Shown one piece after another: positions 23,084 to 32,055 of a stretch of 64,000 bases of DNA. The translations under genes and the position numbers were made by a program. The notes under the pieces were generated by a model. The model worked only from the letters and a program-made list of their open reading frames with translations. It searched no databases and was not told the DNA's origin. Every line of letters starts with the position of its first letter. Position 1 is the first letter of the stretch. The stretch comes from Comamonas serinivorans (lineage in GTDB: Bacteria; Pseudomonadota; Gammaproteobacteria; Burkholderiales; Burkholderiaceae_C), in NCBI RefSeq assembly GCF_002158865.1, contig NZ_CP021455.1:2666001-2730000 (forward strand), in the 5' to 3' direction.

Positions 23084-24949
23084 TCACGCCACCTTGACCA
23101 ACGGCGCCACAAACCGCTTGCGGATGCTGGCTTCGATGCCGGCAGCATCCAGCCCCAGGCCAGCCAACAGCTTGGCCGGGTCCCCGTGTTCGATGAAGCG
23201 GTCTGGCAAGCCCAGCTGCAGCACGGGCCGGACCAGTTCCAGGCGCTGCAGCGCTTCGAGCACGGCACTGCCGGCCCCACCCAGGATGGCGCCCTCTTCC
23301 ACCGTCACCAGGCAGTCGTGCGCAGCCGCCACCTCTAGCAGCAAGGCTTCGTCCAGGGGCTTGGCCCAGCGCATGTTGACCACCGTGGCGTTGAGCCGCT
23401 CGGCCGCTTCGAGCGCCGGGTACAGCAGCGTGCCGAACGCCAGAATCGCGATGCGCTCACCCGTCCGGCGCACTTCGCCTTTGCCAAACGGCAAGGCATC
23501 CAGGTCCGGCAGCGGCTTGACCCCCACGCCGGCACCGCGCGGATACCGAACCGCGACCGGCGACGACTGGGCAAAGCCGGTGCTGAGCAGCTGCCGGCAT
23601 TCGCGCTCATCGGCCGGGCAGGCCACGCTCAGGTTCGGGATGCAACGCAGGTACGGGATGTCGTAGGCGCCGGCATGCGTGGCACCGTCTGCCCCCACCA
23701 AGCCAGCCCGGTCCAGCGCAAACAGCACCGGCAGGTTCTGGATCGCCACGTCGTGGATCAGCTGGTCGTAGCCCCGTTGCAAAAAGGTCGAATAAATCGC
23801 CACCACGGGCTTGAGCCCCTCGCAGGCCATGCCGGCCGCAAAGGTCACGGCGTGCTGCTCGGCGATGCCGACGTCGTAGTAGCGGCCGGGAAAGCGCTGC
23901 TCGAACTCGACCAGACCGGAGCCCTCGCGCATGGCTGGCGTGATGCCGACCAGGCGCTCATCGTGCGCCCCCATGTCGCACAACCATTGGCCGAACACCT
24001 GGGTGAACGTCTGTTTGGCAGGCGCTGCCGATGGCAGCAAGCCGACGGAGGGGTCGAACTTGCCCGGACCGTGGTAGGCCACGGGGTCCGCCTCGGCCAG
24101 TTTGTAGCCCTGCCCCTTCTTGGTCACCACGTGCAAAAACTGCGGCCCCTTCAGGCTCTTCAGGTTCTCGAGCGTGGGGATCAGCGACTCCAGGTCGTGC
24201 CCGTCGATGGGGCCGGTGTAGTTGAAGCCGAACTTCTCAAACAGCGTGGCCGGCACCACCATGCCCTTGGCCTGCTCCTCGATGCGCTTGGCCAGCTCGA
24301 ACAAGGGCGGCGCCTTCTTCAGCACATTCTTGCCCGCCGAACGCGCGGCGGCATAAAACTGCCCGCTCATGAGCTGCGCCAGGTAGCGGTTGAGCGCGCC
24401 CACGGGCGGGCTGATCGACATGTCGTTGTCGTTCAGGATCACGATGAGCCGGCAGTCCTCGACGCCCGCGTTGTTCAGGGCCTCGAACGCCATGCCCGCC
24501 GTCATGGCGCCGTCGCCGATCACGGCGATGGCCATGCGGTCTTCTCCCTTCTGGCGCGCGGCCAGCGCCATCCCCAATGCGGCCGAGATGCTGGTCGACG
24601 AATGCGCCGTGCCAAAGGTGTCGTACTCGCTCTCGGTGCGCTGCGGGAAGCCCGACAGCCCACCCAACTGACGCAGCGAGGGCATGCGCTCGCGCCTGCC
24701 GGTCAGGATCTTGTGTGGGTAGGTCTGGTGGCCTACGTCCCACACAATCCGGTCTTCTGGCGTGTTGAACACGTGGTGCAGCGCCACGGTGAGTTCCACC
24801 GTTCCCAGGTTGGAACTCAGGTGCCCGCCGGTCTTGGACACGTTGTCGAGCACGCACTGGCGCACTTCCTGGGCCACGCGCTTGAGCTGCGAGCGGTCCA
24901 GGCGGCGCAACTGCGCGGGCGATTCAATGGTTTCAAGCAATGTGGGCAT
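23084..24949 (-). CDS. dxs: 1-deoxy-D-xylulose-5-phosphate synthase
   Basis: First step of the methylerythritol phosphate pathway: pyruvate plus glyceraldehyde 3-phosphate to DXP, with thiamine diphosphate. It has 621 residues, the usual length. Motifs: GHLSSNLGTVELTVALHHVF, DVGHQTYPHKILTGR, the ThDP motif from VIGDGAMTAGMAFEALNNAG to ILNDNDMSIS, and the pyrimidine-domain stretch YDVGIAEQHAVTFAAGMA. DRAGLVGADGATHAGAYD and VPYPRGAG-like RYPRGAGVGV follow. It is last of the xseB-ispA-dxs cluster, a conserved order in proteobacteria, with a 93-base gap after ispA. Confidence 0.98.
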   Translation of the reverse strand: MPTLLETIESPAQLRRLDRSQLKRVAQEVRQCVLDNVSKTGGHLSSNLGTVELTVALHHVFNTPEDRIVWDVGHQTYPHKILTGRRERMPSLRQLGGLSGFPQRTESEYDTFGTAHSSTSISAALGMALAARQKGEDRMAIAVIGDGAMTAGMAFEALNNAGVEDCRLIVILNDNDMSISPPVGALNRYLAQLMSGQFYAAARSAGKNVLKKAPPLFELAKRIEEQAKGMVVPATLFEKFGFNYTGPIDGHDLESLIPTLENLKSLKGPQFLHVVTKKGQGYKLAEADPVAYHGPGKFDPSVGLLPSAAPAKQTFTQVFGQWLCDMGAHDERLVGITPAMREGSGLVEFEQRFPGRYYDVGIAEQHAVTFAAGMACEGLKPVVAIYSTFLQRGYDQLIHDVAIQNLPVLFALDRAGLVGADGATHAGAYDIPYLRCIPNLSVACPADERECRQLLSTGFAQSSPVAVRYPRGAGVGVKPLPDLDALPFGKGEVRRTGERIAILAFGTLLYPALEAAERLNATVVNMRWAKPLDEALLLEVAAAHDCLVTVEEGAILGGAGSAVLEALQRLELVRPVLQLGLPDRFIEHGDPAKLLAGLGLDAAGIEASIRKRFVAPLVKVA

Positions 24950-25042
24950 GGTTGTCAGCCTGGAAACGGCAGTTGGATGGCGTCAGACCCACAGGGACTC
25001 TCTGGGCGACACGACAAGGAGGGGCGGTGCGATCACGCACGG

Positions 25043-25957
25043 TCAATGCTGGCGGTCCACCACCATCAGGGCCAGCTCGCGCAAGGCCTGCACATCGGGC
25101 AGGTGGCTCTCCGCCAGCGCCGACAGGGCCTGATCCCGCAGCTGTCCAGCATAGGCGCGCGAGGCCTCCAACCCCAGGATGGACACGTAAGTCGGCTTGT
25201 TGTCCTGCGCATCCTTGCCCGCGGTCTTGCCCAGCGTGGCCGAATCGGCGGTCACATCGAGGATGTCGTCCACCACCTGGAACGCCAAGCCCACGGCGTG
25301 GCCGTAGCGCTCCAGCTGAGGCCAACCGGCCTGGTCAGGCGCTGGATCCTGGCTCAGCCACCCCATGTGCACGCTGGCCTTCAGCAAGGCACCGGTCTTG
25401 GCCTCGTGCATGCGCTTGAGCTGGTCTTCACTCAGGGCCTTGCCCACGCTGGTCAGATCGATGGCCTGACCGCCGGCCATGCCTTGACCACCGGCCGCAA
25501 CGGCCAGCGCGCGACACAGCCGGGCCTGCACACCGGCCAACGCGTCGTCGCCTTCGGGCGTCAGCAACTCAAACGCCAGCGCCTGCAGGGCATCGCCCGC
25601 GAGCAGCGCCATGGCCTCGCCGAACTGCACGTGCACCGTGGGCTTACCGCGGCGCAGCAAATCGTTGTCCATGCACGGCATGTCGTCATGCACCAGGGAG
25701 TACGCATGGATCAACTCCACCGCGCAAGCGGCACGAATTGCATACGCCTCGTTTAATGACTTGTCATCTGCCTGAGCAGCAGCCTGCGCGGCTGCCAGCA
25801 CCAGCAACGGCCGCAGGCGCTTGCCGCCATCGAGCACGGCATAGCGCATGGCGTCGCGCAAGGCGGTGGGCGCAGCCTCGCCGACCCAGCGCGCCAAGCC
25901 TTGCTCGACCTGCGCCAGCCCCTGATGCATCCACGCGGAAAAATTGAACTCAGGCAT
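25043..25957 (-). CDS. ispA: Farnesyl diphosphate synthase / polyprenyl synthetase
   Basis: Condenses IPP with allylic diphosphates to farnesyl diphosphate. It has 304 residues. The first aspartate-rich motif is HDDMPCMDNDLLRRG after ELIHAYSLV; the second is AFQVVDDILDVT. GGKRLRPLLVLAAA and the C-terminal NKPTYVSILGLEASRAYA are also seen. Two nearby starts exist at 25963 and 25957. The GGAGG in the end of xseB is only 3 bases from the first but 9 bases from the second, so MPEFNF at 25957 was chosen. The gene overlaps xseB and is translationally coupled to it. Confidence 0.96.
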   Translation of the reverse strand: MPEFNFSAWMHQGLAQVEQGLARWVGEAAPTALRDAMRYAVLDGGKRLRPLLVLAAAQAAAQADDKSLNEAYAIRAACAVELIHAYSLVHDDMPCMDNDLLRRGKPTVHVQFGEAMALLAGDALQALAFELLTPEGDDALAGVQARLCRALAVAAGGQGMAGGQAIDLTSVGKALSEDQLKRMHEAKTGALLKASVHMGWLSQDPAPDQAGWPQLERYGHAVGLAFQVVDDILDVTADSATLGKTAGKDAQDNKPTYVSILGLEASRAYAGQLRDQALSALAESHLPDVQALRELALMVVDRQH

Positions 25958-26204
25958 CTTCATCGTCCTCCCCCACCTCCAGCGGCGTGCCATCAAGCAG
26001 GCGGACCTGCTGGTCCACCGCATCCAGCCGGGCGCGGCAAAACCCCAGCAGCTGGGCGCCCCGCTGGTAGGAACTCAACAGGGCCTCCAGCGGCATGGCG
26101 CCCGACTCGATGGTGCTCACCAGCTGCTCCAGCTCCTGAAGGGCGAGCTCATAGGTCTCGGGCAAGAGGGGAAGAGGTGTGGGGGAAGTGTGTGCCTTGG
26201 CCAT
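25950..26204 (-). CDS. xseB: Exodeoxyribonuclease VII small subunit
   Basis: Small subunit of the single-strand-specific exonuclease VII, 84 residues. The family core is TYELALQELEQLVSTIESGA, then MPLEALLSSYQRGAQLLGFCRARL and a short C-terminal tail VRLLDGTPLEV with acidic residues. The start at 26204 (MAKAHTS) precedes the core by about 15 residues. First gene of xseB-ispA-dxs; its promoter should lie within 26205-26380, divergent from the Rieske gene. The large subunit xseA is not in the window. Confidence 0.92.
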   Translation of the reverse strand: MAKAHTSPTPLPLLPETYELALQELEQLVSTIESGAMPLEALLSSYQRGAQLLGFCRARLDAVDQQVRLLDGTPLEVGEDDEDA

Positions 26205-26386
26205 GTAGAAAGCGCAAAGCGGCCGTTGCCGCGCGTGATGAGACCGACCAGCGGCCCGCATCCAAAGGGAAAGCGCCTGATTTTAAGGGCGCTCGTGCAG
26301 CCGGACCTGCGCTGGGGGCTCCGGCGACAAGCGCCGGCCCGGCGTGAGGGATTGGCGCCCGCTTCGGCAAGCGCCCCCCAAGCCGT

Positions 26387-26569
26387 TACAATACGCGGTT
26401 TGCCATTTCGGTTTCAAGCACAGGCTGAATCGGTGGGGCGAGGGCCGATGGCCTGCCTCGTCACCCAGGCTGTGCAAGGAATTCCACACCGACGTGGCTG
26501 CTCGCCGCGCTTTTTCGAAAGCGCGCCATCCCTGCCCCTTCATAGGGGGAGTCTCTAGGTCAGGACACG
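26387..26569 (+). promoter_or_regulatory. Promoter and long structured leader of the Rieske oxygenase gene
   Basis: A TACAAT -10 box at 26387-26392 gives a leader of about 170 bases. Within it, 26507-26524 is a perfect palindrome GCGCTTT-TTCG-AAAGCGC with a UUCG tetraloop, and a further hairpin is CCCCTTCATAGGGG at about 26535-26548. No T-run follows the UUCG hairpin, so it is not a simple terminator. A regulatory leader is possible; I recognise no known class. The 26205-26386 part holds the divergent xseB promoter. Confidence 0.4.
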
Positions 26570-27706
26570 ATGTCTGATTTAAGTCTTCAACTCCAGCAGG
26601 CGGTTTCTCAACTCCCCGTCTCCAGCTATTTCGACCAGGCGCTGTACGAGCGCGAGATGAGGTTGCTCTTCCAGCAAGGGCCCCGCTATGTGGGGCATGC
26701 ATTGAGCGTTCCGGAACCCAGCAGCTACTTTGCCCTGCCCCAGGAGGGTGAAGGCCGTGCGCTGGTGCGCGATGCGCGGGGCCACATCCAGCTGCTGTCC
26801 AACGTGTGCCGCCACCGGCAGGCCATCATGCTCAAGGGCCGCGGCAACCTGACGACGCAGCAGAAAGGCTCGGCCGGCGGCAACATCGTCTGCCCCCTGC
26901 ACCGCTGGACGTACTCCGACCGGGGCGAGCTGCTGGGCGCGCCGCATTTCTCGCACGACCCCTGCCTGAACCTGAACCAGTACGGCCTGCGCAACTGGAA
27001 CGGCCTGCTGTTCGAGGACAACGGGCGCGACATCGCAGCGGATCTGGCGCGCCTGGGCCCGAGCCAGCAGCTGAGCTTCGAGGGCATGGCGCTCGACCAC
27101 GTCGAGCTGCACGAGTGCAACTACAACTGGAAGACCTTCATCGAGGTCTACCTCGAGGACTACCACGTCGGCCCCTTCCACCCCGGCCTGGGGCAGTTCG
27201 TCACCTGCGACGACCTGACCTGGGAGTTCGGCGACGACTACTCGGTGCAGACCGTGGGCGTCGCCAACGAGCTGGCCAAGCCCGGCAGCCCGGTCTACCG
27301 GCGCTGGCACGACGAGTTGCTCAAGTACAACCAGGGCAAACAGCCGCAGCACGGCGCCATCTGGCTGACCTACTACCCACACATCATGGTCGAGTGGTAC
27401 CCGAATGTGCTCACCGTGTCCACGCTGCACCCCCTGGGCCCGCACAAGACGCTGAACATGGTCGAGTTCTACTACCCCGAGGAAATCGTCGCCTTCGAGC
27501 GCGACTTCGTCGAAGCCCAGCGCGCCGCCTACATGGAAACCTGCATCGAGGACGACGAGATCGCCGAGCGCATGGACGCCGGCCGCAAGGCCCTGTGGGA
27601 GCGCGGCGACAACGAAACCGGCCCCTACCAAAGCCCCATGGAAGACGGCATGCAGCATTTCCATGAGTGGTATCGCAGCCGCATGGGCATGAGCGTGACA
27701 GCCTGA
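26570..27706 (+). CDS. Aromatic-ring-hydroxylating / Rieske oxygenase, alpha subunit
   Basis: An oxygenase with a Rieske [2Fe-2S] centre and a mononuclear iron site, 378 residues. Rieske ligands: C80 and H82 in CRHRQ, C108 and H111 in CPLHRW. Mononuclear iron: EDYHVGPFH, with H199 and H204 as likely ligands. Closest family feel is the single-component alpha subunits related to choline or carnitine monooxygenases and vanillate-type demethylases; the substrate is unknown. AGGACA lies close before the ATG. No reductase or ferredoxin gene is adjacent, so electron transfer partners must lie elsewhere. Confidence 0.88.
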   Translation: MSDLSLQLQQAVSQLPVSSYFDQALYEREMRLLFQQGPRYVGHALSVPEPSSYFALPQEGEGRALVRDARGHIQLLSNVCRHRQAIMLKGRGNLTTQQKGSAGGNIVCPLHRWTYSDRGELLGAPHFSHDPCLNLNQYGLRNWNGLLFEDNGRDIAADLARLGPSQQLSFEGMALDHVELHECNYNWKTFIEVYLEDYHVGPFHPGLGQFVTCDDLTWEFGDDYSVQTVGVANELAKPGSPVYRRWHDELLKYNQGKQPQHGAIWLTYYPHIMVEWYPNVLTVSTLHPLGPHKTLNMVEFYYPEEIVAFERDFVEAQRAAYMETCIEDDEIAERMDAGRKALWERGDNETGPYQSPMEDGMQHFHEWYRSRMGMSVTA

Positions 27707-27894
27707 GCGCCCGCCCCATGCGATAGTCACCCCGCCTGCTGGCCCCGCACCCACCGTGGTGATGGGGCCATTTTTGAGGGCATCCGGTGTGCGCTGGCAC
27801 GGCCGACTGGCTGCACCCGCCGCCTGCCCGCAGGACGATGCGGCGGCCACGCCCGCTGTCCGCCCGAACCCTCTGGAACAACTCCTCAAAACAA
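27707..27894. other. Intergenic stretch after the Rieske gene
   Basis: No gene or clear terminator was recognised. Together with the repeat copy that follows and the promoter of the DMT gene it fills the gap to 28025. Confidence 0.35.
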
Positions 27895-27946
27895 GCAGTA
27901 TGCCCTCGTTGCCGTTGATTGAAAAACGGTGGCAACCCCATACTCC
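27895..27946 (+). repeat. 52-bp palindromic element before the DMT exporter gene
   Basis: Begins GCAGTATG, has GTTGCCGTT / AACGGTGGCAAC arms around GATTGAAA and ends CCATACTCC. It lies 80 bases before the start of the exporter gene. On the minus strand it is followed by TGCTTGTTTTG. Confidence 0.9.
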
Positions 27947-28025
27947 CCATTGACTGCAGACGCGATTCACCGCGATTGCACCGTTTTAGCCCCCTTGCCG
28001 CGCCCTCGCAGGCGCCCGTAGTCTC

Positions 28026-28931
28026 ATGCAAGCCGCCTGGATGATCGCCGCCGCCTTTTTCTTTGCCAGCATGGCGGTCGGCGTCAAGTACGCATCGGCG
28101 CACTACGGCTTCTTCGAGATCGTGATGTACCGCGGCCTCATCGGCATGCTGGTCATGCTCGTCATCTGCCGCGCCCAACGTGTGACGCTGGCCACGCGGC
28201 TGCCCGGCATGCACGTCTGGCGCAACGTGGTCGGCGTGTCGGCCATGACGGCCTGGTACTACGCCATCGGCCACCTGCCGCTGGCCACCGCCCTCACCCT
28301 CAACTACATGAGCAGCGTGTGGGTCGCCGTCTTCGTGCTGGCCAGCACGCTGCTCACCGGCGGGCTGGGCGACATCCGCCGCCAGATGCCGCTGGCGTTG
28401 GCCGTCGTGACCAGCTTTGCCGGCGTGCTGCTCATGCTTCGCCCCACCATGGGCGAGGACCAGCTCTTTCCGGGCCTGGTGGGGCTGATGTCCGGCCTGA
28501 TGGCCGCCATGGCCGTGCTGCAGGTGGCGGCCCTGGCCCGCATGGGCGAGCCCGAATCGCGCACGGTGTTCTATTTCTCGCTCGCCTGCACCGTCGTGGG
28601 CCTGGTCGGCGCGGCGCTGTTCGAGGGCTTCCATTGGCACTGGCCCCAAATCTGGTGGCTGGTGGGCCTGGGCGTGCTGGCCGCCCTGGGCCAGCTGTGC
28701 CTGACGCGCGCATACTCGCGCGGCTCGACCATCGTCGTGGCCAACCTGAACTACGCCGGCATCGTGTTCGCCGCCATCTACGGCGCCATCCTGTTCGGCG
28801 ACCAGATCCCGCTCGTGGGCTGGCTGGGCATCTTCCTCATCGTGGCCAGCGGCATCACCGCCACACTGCTGCGCGGCCGTGCCGTACCGGCCCGCCCCGA
28901 ACCCAAGGCCATCGCCGCCAAGGCCGACTGA
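28026..28931 (+). CDS. EamA/DMT-family exporter
   Basis: An inner-membrane permease of the drug/metabolite transporter superfamily, 301 residues with about ten hydrophobic segments in two EamA halves. The first half runs from AAWMIAAAFFFASMAVGVKY to ATALTLNYMSSVWVAVFVLA; the second half holds LVGLMSGLMAAMAVLQVAAL and GSTIVVANLNYAGIVFAAIYGAILFGD. The substrate is unknown; such proteins export amino acids, nucleosides or small metabolites. The ATG at 28026 starts directly before the first membrane segment, with no clear ribosome binding site. Confidence 0.88.
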   Translation: MQAAWMIAAAFFFASMAVGVKYASAHYGFFEIVMYRGLIGMLVMLVICRAQRVTLATRLPGMHVWRNVVGVSAMTAWYYAIGHLPLATALTLNYMSSVWVAVFVLASTLLTGGLGDIRRQMPLALAVVTSFAGVLLMLRPTMGEDQLFPGLVGLMSGLMAAMAVLQVAALARMGEPESRTVFYFSLACTVVGLVGAALFEGFHWHWPQIWWLVGLGVLAALGQLCLTRAYSRGSTIVVANLNYAGIVFAAIYGAILFGDQIPLVGWLGIFLIVASGITATLLRGRAVPARPEPKAIAAKAD

Positions 28932-29267
28932 GCCTGGCGTGCGAAAGCCGAGGTCGATGGGGAATGCGGGCGATCATGTTTAACATCGCGCTGTGGGAAG
29001 GCCCCTCTGGGAGTGCTGCAACCGACTCAGGCCGGCGACAAGGCACCGATCGACACCGGAGGTCCGCCTTCCCCTGTTGCTCAGGGCTTTGCATCGAAGG
29101 CTGCTGCCGTGGCCATTCTCGTCCGCGCCGCGGGCTGCCATCGCGCCACACGCACGAGAGGGCTCATCGCCTCGGACTAGGATGTGCCCCTGCCGAGCGA
29201 CGCCGCACTGGTCACCCGTGCCTCGCCAGCCGCTCATCCCCTTGCCGCTTCCTGGACCTCTGTCGCC
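28932..29267. other. 336-base stretch without a recognisable gene
   Basis: Between the DMT exporter and the sulfurtransferase. Frames on both strands have no motif. It may hold the promoter of the sulfurtransferase gene, but I could not choose boxes. No repeat copy. Confidence 0.35.
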
Positions 29268-30137
29268 ATGACCTACCCCACGCTGATCACCCCCGCCCAG
29301 CTGCAATCGCTCGTGACCGCCGGCTCGCCGCTGATGGTGTTCGATGCCAGCAACGAACTCATGGACCAGGCCGCCGGCGATGCGCAGTTCGCCAGCGTGC
29401 ACATCGCCGGGGCCGTGCGGGCCAATGCCGAGCGCCACCTCAGCGCGCACGACGCCGAACACGCCATCAACGGCGGCCGCCACCCCCTGCCCACACGCGA
29501 GCAGGTGGCAAGCTGGCTGTCGCAGATCGGCTTTCGCAACGACATGCAGGCCGTGGTCTACGACCGCCAAAGCAGCGTCTTCGCCGGGCGCCTGTGGTGG
29601 ATGCTGAAGTGGCTGGGCCACGACGCCGTCGCCGTGCTCGACGGCGGCCTGCCGGCCTGGCAGGCGGCAGGTGGCGCGGTGTCGTCGGGCGACGCCGCCG
29701 TCCACCCGGCCAGCACGTTTGCGCTGCAACCGCCGCTGCGCGAATTGCGCACCCAGGCCCAGGTGGCGGCCCTGCTCGACCAGCCTGGCAGCCAGACCTT
29801 GATCGACGCCCGCGGCCGCCCGCGCTTTCTCGGCGAGGTCGAGCCGCTGGACCCCGTGGCCGGCCACATCCCCGGCGCGCTCAATCGGCCGTCGAGCGAC
29901 AACTTCGACCCCCAGGGCCGCTTCAAGGACACCGACACGCTGCGCGCCGACTTCGAGCGGCTGCTGGCCGGGCGCCCGCCCGCCACCGTCGTGCACCAGT
30001 GCGGCAGCGGCATCAGCGCCGTGAGCAACATGATCGCCATGGAGCTGGCCGGCTACGCCCCCATGCCGCTGTACGCCGGCAGCTGGAGCGAGTGGTGCAA
30101 CACCCCTGGCGCCCCCGTGGCCCGCGGCGAGGCCTGA
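29268..30137 (+). CDS. Thiosulfate / 3-mercaptopyruvate sulfurtransferase (tandem rhodanese)
   Basis: Transfers sulfur from thiosulfate or 3-mercaptopyruvate to a thiophilic acceptor. The 289-residue protein is a tandem rhodanese. The N-terminal inactive unit has FASVHIAGAVRANAERHLS, YDRQSSVFAGRLWWMLKWLG and AVLDGGLPAW. The C-terminal active unit has LIDARGRPRFLGEVEPLDPV, GHIPGALNRPSSDN and the active loop HQCGSGISAVSN with C245 as the catalytic cysteine. The loop CGSGIS differs a little from the CGSGVTA of 3-mercaptopyruvate enzymes. The start at 29268 was chosen because the domain starts at once; the frame from 29184 has no support. Confidence 0.9.
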   Translation: MTYPTLITPAQLQSLVTAGSPLMVFDASNELMDQAAGDAQFASVHIAGAVRANAERHLSAHDAEHAINGGRHPLPTREQVASWLSQIGFRNDMQAVVYDRQSSVFAGRLWWMLKWLGHDAVAVLDGGLPAWQAAGGAVSSGDAAVHPASTFALQPPLRELRTQAQVAALLDQPGSQTLIDARGRPRFLGEVEPLDPVAGHIPGALNRPSSDNFDPQGRFKDTDTLRADFERLLAGRPPATVVHQCGSGISAVSNMIAMELAGYAPMPLYAGSWSEWCNTPGAPVARGEA

Positions 30138-30263
30138 CCGGCGCCCACGGACCAGCACTTGCCGCGCGCCTTGCTGCCGACGGGCATCGGCTCTGCCCGC
30201 ACCGAGCCAACCGGTGGCCCAGGCCCAAGGCCAACGCGGCCGCCTCGCAAGGCTCAGCCCGAC

Positions 30264-30923
30264 TCAGTGCGCGACGGTGAAGCGCCGCTTCACGTGCGCG
30301 CCCTGCTCCAGCGCATCCACCAGCGCCACGGCCAGGTCCTGCACCGAGATGTCGCCGGGCGAGCCATCGGCCTGCATCAGCGGCTCATCGGCCCCCGTGC
30401 GGTAGTGCCCGGTGCGGCCCAGCGCCTGCGCGGCCGAGCCACCATGAAACCCCACGGGTGGGCTCAACAGGGTCCAGTCCAGCGTCGTTTCGCCTTGCAG
30501 CTCGGTGTACATGTCGCGCGCTGCCGAGGCCCCGGGCTTGATCGCCGCCGGAAAATCGGGCGAATCGACCAGCTGCTTGCCGTCCACATACAGGCTGCCC
30601 GCACCGCCCACCACCAGGTAGCGCGTCACGCCCGCCGCCTTCAGGCCCTGCACGATGGCGCGCGAGCCGGTCATGAAATCGTCGTAGATGTGGGGGTTCG
30701 TCCAGCCCGCGTTGTAGGCGCTGATCACGCCATCGACCCCCGCCACGCCGCGCTGCACGGCCTCGGCCTGCAACACATCGGCCTGCACGGCGTGCACCTG
30801 TGCAGACACGGCCAGGGACTCGGGCTTGCGCACCAAGGCCACCACCTCGTGGCCGCGTGCCACCAACTCGGCCAGCACCGCCGCCCCCACAAAACCCGTT
30901 GCGCCAATCAATGCCACTTTCAC
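30264..30923 (-). CDS. NAD(P)-binding Rossmann reductase, NmrA/YwnB-like
   Basis: A 219-residue Rossmann-fold protein of the atypical short-chain dehydrogenase group. The nucleotide motif is IGATGFVGAAVL at residues 6-17. VRKPESLAV follows, then DVLQAEAVQRGVAGVDGVIS, RYLVVGGAGSLYVD and a C-terminal LDWTLLSPPVGFHGG. The typical YxxxK catalytic pair of classical SDRs is not seen. Similar proteins act as NADH-flavin-reductase-like or redox sensors; the function is unknown. It is divergent from a LysR regulator about 110 bases away, a common sign that the regulator controls it. Confidence 0.85.
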   Translation of the reverse strand: MKVALIGATGFVGAAVLAELVARGHEVVALVRKPESLAVSAQVHAVQADVLQAEAVQRGVAGVDGVISAYNAGWTNPHIYDDFMTGSRAIVQGLKAAGVTRYLVVGGAGSLYVDGKQLVDSPDFPAAIKPGASAARDMYTELQGETTLDWTLLSPPVGFHGGSAAQALGRTGHYRTGADEPLMQADGSPGDISVQDLAVALVDALEQGAHVKRRFTVAH

Positions 30924-31032
30924 GTTATCACCCCATCGGTGTTTGAACAGACCTGAAGCTTAGGCGCCAGCCAACCCGCGAAAAAGTCCCTGAAACCGCC
31001 ATCACCTTGAAGCCACACTTCACAATCGCGCG

Positions 31033-31953
31033 ATGGACGACCTCAAACGCATGGCCATCTTCGCCGCCGTGGTGACGCACGGCGGTATGAGCGCCGCAGC
31101 GCGCCACCTCGACATGACGCCCTCGGCCGTGAGCCAGCACATCCGCCAGTTGGAGCGCGACGCCGGCCTCACGCTGCTGCACCGCACCACACGGCAGATC
31201 TCGCTCACCGACGCCGGCCAGCGCTTCTACCGCCAATGTGCCGCGCTGAGCGACGCCGCCGCCCGGGCCCGGGCCGAACTGGCCGCCGAACACCAAAGCC
31301 CCAGCGGCGAGCTGCGCCTGGCCACGCCCGCAGGCTTTGTGCACCACGCGGCGCCCGCGCTGGGCGAGTGGCTGAGCCAGCACCCGGGCCTGCGCCTGTG
31401 CCTGCTCGCGGACGACGCCCCGGTCAACCTCGTGCAGGCCCGCGTGGACCTGGCCTTGCGCTTTGGCCACCTGCCCGACTCCAACTGGGTCGCCCGCCAC
31501 CTGGGCCGCAGCGCCACCGTGCTGTGCGCCTCACCCCGCTGGCTGCACACCCTGGGCACGGTGCCCCGCCACCCGGCCGAGCTGCACACCCTGCCCTGGC
31601 TGGGCATGGGGCAAGACGACCACCACCCCATGCAGCGCCTGCAGGCGCGCCATGCCCCCAGTGGCGAGGAGGTGCAGCTGCAACTGCCGCTGGCCCTGGT
31701 GAGCAACCAGCGCGCCGCCGTGCAGCATTTTTGCGAAGCCGGCCTGGGCCTGGCCCTGCTGTCGGCCCACGACGTGGCCGCCCGCCTCAGCCAAGGCGCC
31801 CTGGTGCGCCTGCTGCCCGACTGGGACCTGGGCCAGCTCGACATCTGGGCGCTCACGCCGCAGCGCGACGCCCTGCCCGCCAAGGTGCGTCAAGGCATCG
31901 AGGTGCTGCGGGCCTACTTCGAGCGGCTGGAGGGGGTGAACCCGATGCGGTGA
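31033..31953 (+). CDS. LysR-family transcriptional regulator
   Basis: A 306-residue DNA-binding regulator. N-terminal winged helix-turn-helix: DDLKRMAIFAAVVTHGGMSA, AARHLDMTPSAVSQHIRQLE, TLLHRTTRQISLTDAGQRFY. The C-terminal periplasmic-binding-like effector domain follows, with LRLATPAGFVHHAAPALGEW and VARHLGRSATVLCASP. It is close to the CrgA-type LysR proteins. It probably controls the divergent Rossmann reductase gene, with the operator in 30924-31032. The integron cassette array begins 43 bases after its stop. Confidence 0.92.
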   Translation: MDDLKRMAIFAAVVTHGGMSAAARHLDMTPSAVSQHIRQLERDAGLTLLHRTTRQISLTDAGQRFYRQCAALSDAAARARAELAAEHQSPSGELRLATPAGFVHHAAPALGEWLSQHPGLRLCLLADDAPVNLVQARVDLALRFGHLPDSNWVARHLGRSATVLCASPRWLHTLGTVPRHPAELHTLPWLGMGQDDHHPMQRLQARHAPSGEEVQLQLPLALVSNQRAAVQHFCEAGLGLALLSAHDVAARLSQGALVRLLPDWDLGQLDIWALTPQRDALPAKVRQGIEVLRAYFERLEGVNPMR

Positions 31954-31995
31954 AAAGACAAGTCCACTCCAGATGGCAATGCACTTGAAATATGA

Positions 31996-32055
31996 GGCTA
32001 GCGCCTGAATTAAGCCGCGCCGCGAAGCGGCGTCGGCTTGAATGAATTGTTAGGC
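31996..32055 (-). repeat. attC site of the GNAT cassette
   Basis: Has GTTAGGC at 32049-32055 and the CAAGCCGACGCCGCTTCGCG core on the minus strand. The far boundary is GGCTAGC, degenerate from the consensus, as expected for the last site in an array. Confidence 0.85.

Noticed and set aside
25697..25748. A 52-base match to the palindromic family inside ispA (GGAGTACG ... GCATACGCC with CCGC/GCGG centre)
   Set aside because: The codons belong to the conserved IspA stretch AVELIHAYSLVHDD found in all relatives, and the central CCGTT/AACGG motif is missing. Coincidence.
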